From Aridibacter famidurans (GTDB taxonomy: Bacteria; Acidobacteriota; Blastocatellia; Pyrinomonadales; Pyrinomonadaceae), in NCBI GenBank assembly GCA_024103495.1, contig JAGFIQ010000069.1, forward strand, positions 1 to 35,216: a stretch of 35,216 bases of DNA, in the 5' to 3' direction. Positions within the stretch are counted from its first letter, which is position 1. Every line of letters starts with the position of its first letter. Positions 16,415 to 23,150 of the stretch are shown one piece after another. Both the position numbers and the translations under genes were made by a program. The notes below the pieces were generated by a model that saw only the letters and a program-made list of their open reading frames with translations, ran no database searches and was not told the origin of the DNA.

Positions 16415-19090
16415 TCAGCGGACGGTGACCTGCAGATCTCTCTGACCGCAGGAAGATTCGAATGTGACGGAGAACACTCCGGGCTTGCGGCTTATCGATG
16501 ATATGAGGAACATCGCGCGGCCGACGAGCGGCTCGAGCGTCCGGTCGACCTCCACGGACAGATCGTCGGGGCTGCTTGAGACCGCCCGGAGCCTGAACGC
16601 CCCTGTCACGCCTTCGAGACCGGCAAGCACACCCGTGCTTCCTCCGGCCGCGATCGAAACCGAATCCTGGCTAAGTACGACAGTGCATTTCGCCGCAGAA
16701 TCTTCCGTGTTTTGTGAAAGGCGCTCGGGCGACTCGGGAACGATGCGGGGTCTCGATCGCCTTTTAGCCGCGGGATCGCCCGATCCGCTGTTCACTTCGG
16801 AAGGCGGAGTTTCCGAGCCGGACGTCGCGTCTATCGGCGTGTCGGACTGCTCCGAAGGTCGCTCGACCGGCTTCAATGGAGTGTCCAGATCGACCGCTTC
16901 CATCGCTTCCCTGTTCGCCCGCTCGACATCCTCCGGAAGAGCGTTCGCCGCCGGCGTTGAAGAGGCGTTGGCATCGGCGACCTCTTGTCTCGGCTCGTCA
17001 TTCGGCTTCACTTCGCCGTTACGATCATCGGTACGAGCTTCAAGTTCGTCATCGTTACCCGGATTCGTTTCGGGAACGGCAGCGGGTGCGTCGTCGTTCT
17101 TTTTCGTTTCCTCCGGCTGCTTGAGGAACATCGACGCGGCCTCTGTTCGTACAGTCTCTCCTTTCAACTGCTGGTCAAGACCTTCCTTGTCGCCATTTAG
17201 GCGAACGTAAACCTTCTCAATGACCGCTTTTCGCGCTTCGGTCTGCTCGCCGGACCGATAGCTGATCAGGTAGTTCTCGAGGGCCTCTTTGTCGCGTTCC
17301 ATAGTTTCGAGCACTGTCCCGAGCCTCCAGTAGACCGAGCGGTACCATGCCGAATCGGCGGGGACAATGCTTGCGGCGCGTTTCAAGTGTACAAGCGCCT
17401 CGTCGTTGTTTCCCTGTTTATAAGCCGCCCAGCCGTCGAGCTCCTCTATCCGACCGCGAAGTATCCTCTCGAGGGTCGGTTTCGGGACTTCGGGCACGAC
17501 TACTGTCGAGCCCTGCGTCATTGCAACCCGTCTGCTTGCGTACATTTCGTCCGCGAGGACCGCCGCTTCAGGCAGCGATATTTCGAGCGAGTCTTCCACG
17601 GTCCCTACGGCCTCTCTCACGAGTTCGGAGGCCTTCTGCAGAGCGACCTCATTTTCGATCAGACGGGTCGCGGCGAAGATCAGGCGGTGCGTCCGCATCG
17701 GATCCGCCCCCTCAACAAAGTTGTCGGCGGCATTTGAAACGACCTCAGCGGAGTTTCCCGCTTCAAGGACCGTCGAGAACTGAAGCAGTTTCTTCAGCGC
17801 TTCCGCGCTCGCGTCGTCATCGGCAGATCGCGGCTGGAAAATGCTCGCCTGCCTTTCCGGAGAGATCAGGTCCGTAAGGCTATCCGCGGTCCGTTCGACC
17901 CTTCCGCCGAGCCGCGTCCTCACCTTGCCGTCCACAACCGAGAAGCTGTTCGCGATGGCTTCGGCCGCTTCCCTGTAAAACCCCGCCTTATGCCTTGCCG
18001 CGGCGATCTGGTATTCGAGAGTCGGAAAGTTCCCGAACCTAAGGGCTGACAGAAGCACGCGTTCTGCCTCAAGCGGCCGGTCCGCGGCCATCAACCCGCG
18101 GGCAAGCGCAATGTACGACCACGTATACCGGGGTTCGACGGCGAGCGCTCGATTGGCGTACGAGATCGCCTTTTGCGAATCGCCGTTCGCGGCGTACCAG
18201 TAAGCCGCGCCGGCGAGAAGGACCATGTTCTTCGGGCTCACGGACAGAAGCGTCTCAAGGCTCGACTCCGCTTCGGAGACCCTTCCCGCGTCGAACAGGG
18301 CGAGCGTCCGGCCTGTCCCCGCGTTGGAGTCGGACGGTTCCGAGGCAATGACCGCGTCGTAGAGGGCTATGGCCTCTTCGGGTTTGCCAAGAGCACGTTT
18401 GATCTCCGCAAGACTTCTCCGGGAAACGTTCGATTCCGGATCGAGCTCCAGCGCTTTCGTGTACGCGGCTTCAGATGCCTCGAGGTTGAACCCGAGCCTT
18501 TGAGCAAGTCCAAGAGTCTGGTAACCGGCAGGCAGTTCTGGTTCGAGCCCGATAGCCCTTTCCGCCAGCCGCGTCGAATCCGCAGAGTTCTCGACCGCAA
18601 GATGGAAGGTCGCAAGCCCCAAAAGCTTTTTCGCATCCGTGCCCACTTTCTTCTCGATCATCGAGGCGAGCTCGAAAGATGCCTCCCGAAGGCCGCTGAA
18701 GAACAGATTGTTCGGGATCTGGAGCAGGACTCCTGTGTAGAGCTTATCGGAGACGGGTTCGGGCGCTTCCGACACCGCGAGCCGGAACAGGCGAACGCCC
18801 TCGTCATTTTCGCCTGCCTCGATCGCTTTCGCGGCCATTTCCGCGCGGGCTGCAGTAGCGTACTCGCGCGCCTGAGCGACCAATTCTGACTCCGGATACC
18901 TTTCCGTGAATGCGACCAGCGCGTTCGAACGCTCCGAAGGATCCGTGAGCTTTACCGCCGCCTGGAAATCGTACTTGTCCTGATCGGGCTGCGCCACGGC
19001 GGCCTCCGAACTAGCGGTAGGGGTCGGGTCCTGTGCTGGGAGGGCTGCGGAGAGTATAAGTATAGAGAGTAGAACTGCTGTGATCCTCAT
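16415..19090 (-). CDS. Exported TPR protein with C-terminal Ig-like domain, 891 aa
   Basis: A probable periplasmic or surface scaffold protein. A signal peptide (MRITAVLLSILILSAALPAQ) is followed by TPR-type helical repeats, best seen at about 150-380 (for example AYTKALELDPESNVSRRSLA) and again at 545-620 (WAAYKQGNNDEALVHLKRAA). Residues 655-800 are a disordered acidic/Pro/Ser-rich linker. Residues 802-891 form a small beta domain that starts and ends with cysteines (KCTVVLSQDSVSIAAGG and SSCGQRDLQVTVR), probably one disulfide, as in bacterial Ig-like domains. No enzyme motif is present. It is the first gene of the cluster with era, 17 bp apart. TPR boundaries need a profile search. Confidence 0.8.
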   Translation of the reverse strand: MRITAVLLSILILSAALPAQDPTPTASSEAAVAQPDQDKYDFQAAVKLTDPSERSNALVAFTERYPESELVAQAREYATAARAEMAAKAIEAGENDEGVRLFRLAVSEAPEPVSDKLYTGVLLQIPNNLFFSGLREASFELASMIEKKVGTDAKKLLGLATFHLAVENSADSTRLAERAIGLEPELPAGYQTLGLAQRLGFNLEASEAAYTKALELDPESNVSRRSLAEIKRALGKPEEAIALYDAVIASEPSDSNAGTGRTLALFDAGRVSEAESSLETLLSVSPKNMVLLAGAAYWYAANGDSQKAISYANRALAVEPRYTWSYIALARGLMAADRPLEAERVLLSALRFGNFPTLEYQIAAARHKAGFYREAAEAIANSFSVVDGKVRTRLGGRVERTADSLTDLISPERQASIFQPRSADDDASAEALKKLLQFSTVLEAGNSAEVVSNAADNFVEGADPMRTHRLIFAATRLIENEVALQKASELVREAVGTVEDSLEISLPEAAVLADEMYASRRVAMTQGSTVVVPEVPKPTLERILRGRIEELDGWAAYKQGNNDEALVHLKRAASIVPADSAWYRSVYWRLGTVLETMERDKEALENYLISYRSGEQTEARKAVIEKVYVRLNGDKEGLDQQLKGETVRTEAASMFLKQPEETKKNDDAPAAVPETNPGNDDELEARTDDRNGEVKPNDEPRQEVADANASSTPAANALPEDVERANREAMEAVDLDTPLKPVERPSEQSDTPIDATSGSETPPSEVNSGSGDPAAKRRSRPRIVPESPERLSQNTEDSAAKCTVVLSQDSVSIAAGGSTGVLAGLEGVTGAFRLRAVSSSPDDLSVEVDRTLEPLVGRAMFLISSISRKPGVFSVTFESSCGQRDLQVTVR

Positions 19091-19172
19091 AACTTAGAGC
19101 CGAGCCTGGGTGGTCAGTATTCGACGATGATATCACGAAATTGCATTAAAGACTGCGCAGTCTTATTCTCTG

Positions 19173-19694
19173 ATGACGATGGCAGGGCTTGACGAAGAAT
19201 ACGTACGCGACATCGACAACGCGGTACAGAGCGCGAAGGCCGAAGGGCGTTTCGACCTTGCCGAGTATTTCAAGTTGCGCGCGACGAACGATGCGGTGCG
19301 CGAGAAAGGCTCGGCGTGGCTCTTCGAGTCGCTTAGCGATATCGTCGAGGCGTTCAACCGTCACGGCGCAGGGATCGGGGTGGAGGAGAACCGCAGCCAC
19401 AGGTTCAAGTTCGACGGGTACTGGCTGTCGGGCTCAGCGGTGACGCTTCGAAAAGGGATCAGGCGGCTGACGCTCGAGGCCGGGTGGACACAATCCACAA
19501 GCGACGGGATCATGAGGGGAGGAGCGCTCGTCTGCGCCAGGATCTCGCATTTTGGTTTCGCGAAAGAGGCCGAAGACCTGGTCCTCCTGAAGATCGACGA
19601 TGTACCGCAGTGGTTCACCCGGACAGGCGAACGAGAGCTCTCGACCTTCAATGTAAAGGGCTTCAAACGGCATTTCGAGGTGTTTCTCGGTTAG
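19173..19694 (+). CDS. Orphan cytoplasmic protein, 173 aa
   Basis: No family is recognised. There is no signal peptide or membrane segment. Residues 1-60 look helical (DEEYVRDIDNAVQSAKAEG). The rest looks mixed alpha/beta, with aromatic strand-like stretches such as HRFKFDGYWLSGSAVTL and GFKRHFEVFLG. Two ATGs, 19173 and 19179, are possible with no clear Shine-Dalgarno sequence. It is divergent from the TPR gene and sits 94 bp upstream of the zinc-ribbon gene on the same strand, so they might share a promoter. Codon use matches the neighbours, which supports a real gene. Confidence 0.65.
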   Translation: MTMAGLDEEYVRDIDNAVQSAKAEGRFDLAEYFKLRATNDAVREKGSAWLFESLSDIVEAFNRHGAGIGVEENRSHRFKFDGYWLSGSAVTLRKGIRRLTLEAGWTQSTSDGIMRGGALVCARISHFGFAKEAEDLVLLKIDDVPQWFTRTGERELSTFNVKGFKRHFEVFLG

Positions 19695-19788
19695 CAGCGA
19701 TTAGACAGTTCGGCCGCTTCGATTTCCCGAATCGTATCCTCGTATTGTAAAATCACGGTTTAGCAACAACCTGGGGGATTGAGTTAAC

Positions 19789-20517
19789 GTGAAGTCCGAA
19801 CTAGCAAAATTAATAGAGCTGCAGAAGACCGATACCCGGCTCAGACAGCTAAAAAATAACATCGATACCGCGGAAACGAGGCGTGCTGAACTTGAAGATG
19901 AGTTTGAAAAGCACGCCTCTTCCATTCGTGAGATACAAAACCGCCTGGAAGGTGCGAAAGAGACGAAGTCCGGCCTGGAAAAGGACATCGCAGAGGCAAA
20001 GGTCGGCCTCGAGCGCGCCGCAAGGAACCTGAAGACCGCTCAGGATACGAAGCAGTACGAAGCAGCGATGCGCGAGATCGATTCGCTGAACAAGCAGATC
20101 TCGAATTTCGAGACGAAGATCCTCGAACTGATGGAAGTGATCGACGAGACTTCTGCGACTCTGGAACAGCGGGCGGACGAGGTGGCGAATCTCGAGAGCG
20201 ACTGGGAGAAGACCCAGGCGGAATTTGACGAGAGTCTCGACGCCGACAAGGCCGAGCTGGACAAGTTGTCGGAGGCTCGCAAAGAGGTGTTTTCCGGGCT
20301 TCCCGACAGGCTCGCTGCGGTTTACGACAGGCTCGTTAGCCGCAGCCGCGACGGGATCGCTGTCGCGGAGGTGATAGACGATTCCTGCAGCGCTTGCTTT
20401 ATGTCGCTCAGGAAGCAGGTCGTTGTGGAGCTGAAGACGACGGACCAGATCGTGACCTGCGAGTCCTGCACGCGGATCCTGTACGTCGACGAGCAGAAGG
20501 CCTCGGCGGTTTCGTAG
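19789..20517 (+). CDS. C4-type zinc-ribbon coiled-coil protein (CdsZ/DUF164-like)
   Basis: The 242 aa are organised as a long antiparallel coiled coil (about 1-175), rich in Glu/Lys with heptads such as LIELQKTDTRLRQLKNNID, and a C-terminal zinc ribbon (about 198-232) with CSAC and CESC pairs. This matches the bacterial zf-RING_7/DUF164 family, whose Chlamydia member CdsZ binds secretion components. The general bacterial role is unsettled, with nucleic-acid or ribosome links proposed. It starts at GTG with GGGGGA about 11 nt upstream. In many genomes the family neighbours RNase HI or Nif3 genes; here rnhA is 8 kb away. Confidence 0.88.
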   Translation: MKSELAKLIELQKTDTRLRQLKNNIDTAETRRAELEDEFEKHASSIREIQNRLEGAKETKSGLEKDIAEAKVGLERAARNLKTAQDTKQYEAAMREIDSLNKQISNFETKILELMEVIDETSATLEQRADEVANLESDWEKTQAEFDESLDADKAELDKLSEARKEVFSGLPDRLAAVYDRLVSRSRDGIAVAEVIDDSCSACFMSLRKQVVVELKTTDQIVTCESCTRILYVDEQKASAVS

Positions 20518-20533
20518 GCCCATCGATCTTTAG

Positions 20534-20640
20534 ACCACGAAGGAACACAAAGAAGCACAAAGTGTACATTTTCTTCGTGCTTCTTTTTCTTTCACCTCTT
20601 GCTTCTCTTTCTTCGTGTTTCTTTGTGTTCCTTCGTGGTT
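20534..20640. repeat. Long inverted repeat, ACCACGAAGGAACAC arms
   Basis: Arms 20534-20562 and 20611-20640 are near-perfect inverted copies (about 29 bp) around a CTTCTTT-rich spacer of about 48 bp. It lies just after the zinc-ribbon gene stop and could act as a strong RNA hairpin in either direction. The gap 20518-20836 otherwise holds two REP-like hairpins. Confidence 0.85.
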
Positions 20641-20714
20641 GACCACCGAGCATATCGCTTCGCGACTCGGAAATGTCGCCGCTATAGCGGCTGGTGTTTT
20701 TTCGGGGACTCGTA

Positions 20715-20746
20715 CCGTGGGTTGCGCCCTTCGGGCTTACCCACGG
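20715..20746 (-). repeat. REP-like hairpin, family B variant
   Basis: Read on the minus strand it is TTAG, then an outer stem CCGTGGGT/ACCCACGG and an inner AAGCCCGAAGGGCGCA. Foot and inner part match family B; the outer stem is fully re-paired with different bases. Confidence 0.75.
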
Positions 20747-20785
20747 CTAAATGCAGGCCGTCGCTTCGCGCCTCGGTATACGGAA

Positions 20786-20810
20786 GGGCGGGGACAAGCC
20801 CCGCCCCTAC
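20786..20810. repeat. GGGCGGGG...CCCCGCCC hairpin repeat
   Basis: GGGCGGGGACAAGCCCCGCCC forms a stem of 7-8 bp. It is followed by CTAC, the complement of a GTAG foot. Confidence 0.75.
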
Positions 20811-20814
20811 AATT

Positions 20815-20836
20815 CAACTCTGCCAACTCGGCCAAC
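20815..20836 (-). repeat. GAGTTGGCC simple repeat directly after polymerase stop
   Basis: On the minus (sense) strand, GAGTTGGCCGAGTTGGCAGA follows the TGA of the polymerase gene. Similar words follow the stops at 25766 and 26757. Confidence 0.6.
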
Positions 20837-22639
20837 TCACTTACTCCACGCCCTGGAAACGCAAACATCCACGACTATTGGGACACGCCTGATGTATTCC
20901 TCCGCCGCGGCGGTCATCGACGCCGTCAGTTTCTCCGCCGTCGGTTCAGCCTCGGCTTCCGAACACTCGACAACGATCTCGTCGTGGACGATGTTCACGA
21001 GCATTGCTGAAGTACCCCTGATCGCCTCGTGAAGCAGGGCGAGCGCCCGCTTCAGAATGTCGGCGCTCGTGCCCTGAATCGGCATGTTCTTACCGTTCCG
21101 TTTCGTCGCCGCGATCTGCCCTCGGTCTTCCTCGTCGAACCGGAATCGCGCCATACGTCCCGAGGCGGTCCTTCCCGCGCGCTCCGTGACCGCTCGTTCG
21201 CCTGCCGCGCGAAGCCACTCGTCCAGACCCCTGTACGTCGCGAAATATCTTCGGAGGACATTCTCCGCCTCCCTTTCCGAGAAGCCGGTGATCGTCGCAA
21301 GCCTCTGAGCCCCGATCCCGTATACAACCCCGAAATTCAGGCGTTTCGCGAAGGTCCTCTGATCGGCCGTCACTTCAGATACGGGCACCCCGAAGACCTG
21401 CGCGGCAGCCGAAGCGTGAAAGTCCTCGCCCGAGCGGAACGCCTCGATGAACTTCTCGTCGCCCGAGAACTCAGCAAGGATCCGCAATTCGATCTGCGAG
21501 TAGTCCGCTACGATCAACGTATTCCCTTCCTCGGCTCGGAAACACCTTCTGTATTCCGGGCCGTGAGGGATTTGCTGAAGGTTCGGGCGCGAACACGAGA
21601 ACCGCCCCGTCGGGGCGCCGATCTGCCGGAAATCTGCGTGGATGCGTCCCGTTCGCGGATCGACAAAATCGAGGATGTTCTCTCCGAAGCTCGTAAGCGC
21701 CTTCGCCACGCCCCTGTATTCGAGGAGCTTGCCGATAACGGGATAATCCTTCGCCAGCGGCTGAAGCTGCCACGCGCGCGTCGAATCCGGGATCGGAACG
21801 CCGAGATTCCGGAGAGCGTCCGACACTTGCACCTGCGAATCGAGGTTGATCTGCGCGGCGCCGAAAAGCGACGCCTGTGCCACGCCCGCCGAGAGCATCT
21901 CCTGCAGCTCAAACGCGATCGTCTCCTGCTCGCCCTTGACCTTCGAAAGCTGTTCACGCCAGCATCCCTGGTCGATATGAAATCCGTTCAGCTCCATTCT
22001 CGCGATCGGCGTCACGCAGCCGAACTCGATCTCCGCTACCTTCTCAAGCCCGTCCGCCTTCAGTCTTTCGGCGAGTTTTTCCCGTAGCGGGACAACGATC
22101 GCGGCGTCTTTGGCGGCGTATTCGATCTGCGAATCCGAAAGGGTCTCGGCGGACCAGTCGCTCACCTGCTCCGCCTTGTCGACCTCCGTCCCCAGGAAAA
22201 ACGCGGCGACGTCGGCAAGCGAATGCCTTCTGTCCTGATCGCCCGCCGAAATCAGCTGGCTCGCTATCATCGTGTCGAACGTGCCGCCGACATCGATGCC
22301 CAGGTGATGCCCGACCCATTTCGCGTCGAATTTCGCGTTGTGCGCGATCTTCACGGGTCGTTTCGCCTCAATAAGTTTTCGGAGCGGCTCGAGCTCCGGT
22401 ATCTCTTTGATATCGCCGTACTTGGCAAACTTGAAGAGGTCCACGACTATCGTGTCGCGGCCGTTGCTCAGCTGGATGAGACGCAGGACGCCGTCACGCG
22501 GGTCGAGTTCGCTGGTCTCCGTGTCGAATCCAAGAGACTTCTCTTCCGACAGCCTCTCGCACGCTTCGCGGAGCTTTTCCGGATCTTCGATCAGTTGAAA
22601 ATAGACTTCCATAGGCTTGTGAGCACGCATCCGGGGCAT
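20837..22639 (-). CDS. DNA polymerase I family, 3'-5' exonuclease/polymerase without 5' nuclease
   Basis: A family A DNA polymerase of 600 aa, against about 900 for full PolA. The FEN-like 5'-3' exonuclease domain is absent. The proofreading domain (about 12-200) keeps the complete DEDDy set D39, E41, D105, Y174 and D178, so proofreading should be active. The polymerase domain (about 205-600) has motif A VADYSQIELR with D379, the motif B series R428-K432-F436-Y440 with the 4-4-4 spacing of Taq, and motif C HDEIVVE with D553. The start at 22639 is supported by AAGGA 8 nt upstream. It is divergent from the Rne/Rng gene. It could be an accessory polymerase or the only PolA here; the window cannot tell. 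Confidence 0.92.
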   Translation of the reverse strand: MPRMRAHKPMEVYFQLIEDPEKLREACERLSEEKSLGFDTETSELDPRDGVLRLIQLSNGRDTIVVDLFKFAKYGDIKEIPELEPLRKLIEAKRPVKIAHNAKFDAKWVGHHLGIDVGGTFDTMIASQLISAGDQDRRHSLADVAAFFLGTEVDKAEQVSDWSAETLSDSQIEYAAKDAAIVVPLREKLAERLKADGLEKVAEIEFGCVTPIARMELNGFHIDQGCWREQLSKVKGEQETIAFELQEMLSAGVAQASLFGAAQINLDSQVQVSDALRNLGVPIPDSTRAWQLQPLAKDYPVIGKLLEYRGVAKALTSFGENILDFVDPRTGRIHADFRQIGAPTGRFSCSRPNLQQIPHGPEYRRCFRAEEGNTLIVADYSQIELRILAEFSGDEKFIEAFRSGEDFHASAAAQVFGVPVSEVTADQRTFAKRLNFGVVYGIGAQRLATITGFSEREAENVLRRYFATYRGLDEWLRAAGERAVTERAGRTASGRMARFRFDEEDRGQIAATKRNGKNMPIQGTSADILKRALALLHEAIRGTSAMLVNIVHDEIVVECSEAEAEPTAEKLTASMTAAAEEYIRRVPIVVDVCVSRAWSK

Positions 22640-22748
22640 CGGAGACGTCCTTGAAAGCCGCCGCGGGACAGCGGCAAAGTTGGGGTGTTCACACTATGAT
22701 AGACCATCGCAGGTTATTATCGAAGTGTCCCCAATGCCTGCCCGCCGC

Positions 22749-22777
22749 TTTTGCGTTTCCCGGAAAACCTATATACT
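22749..22777 (+). promoter_or_regulatory. Candidate promoter for the Rne/Rng gene
   Basis: TATACT at 22772-22777 is a strong -10. A TTTTGC or TTGCGT -35 lies 15-17 bp upstream. It is the best sigma-70-like match in the divergent gap and implies a leader of about 370 nt. Confidence 0.5.
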
Positions 22778-22784
22778 GAGGAAG

Positions 22785-23150
22785 TTCGTTAAAGGAAGAG
22801 AAGTTAGCTCCTTGCGAACAGAAAGGATTTTTGAAGCAGTTTTAACGAGAGAACGGATCTACAGCGGGTCGGAGCGCCCTTCAGAGGAAGGACCAGTCGC
22901 TCCCCGCAATCGAAAGGCAAGAGAAGATTGCTTTTATACACAGGTTTCCCCCATTAGCTATAGACAGACTTTTGAACAGAACCACAGGTCCTGTCAGTTG
23001 AAAGGGACTTGCGCACGCAAGGTCCCGGGGACTTAGTCTATAAAGGCTACAAGTGTATCTTCTCCAGCGGCGCGTTTCTTTGCGCCGGCACTTACCGTTC
23101 ACAATCGAATTCAACCTGCCAAAGATCCTCTCCAGAGGAAATTTGCACAT
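22785..23150 (+). promoter_or_regulatory. Long structured 5' leader of the Rne/Rng gene
   Basis: There is no reading frame here. Visible folds are a bulged hairpin at 23004-23026 (GGGACTTGCG pairing with CGCAAGGTCCC) and a CGGCGC/GCGCCG hairpin around 23068-23087; ACAGGTCCTGT near 22984 is a further palindrome. GAGGAA lies about 10 nt before the ATG. RNase E mRNAs in enterobacteria are autoregulated through leader hairpins, so the same is a fair guess here. It could instead encode a separate small RNA. Confidence 0.45.

Noticed and set aside
22780..23040. Possible rnpB, tmRNA or 6S RNA in the gap
   Set aside because: A GAGGAAG start and an ACAGAACC word recall RNase P RNA, but the spacing is too short and the other conserved cores are missing. 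No tRNA-like ends for tmRNA and no 6S-type long bulged duplex were seen.
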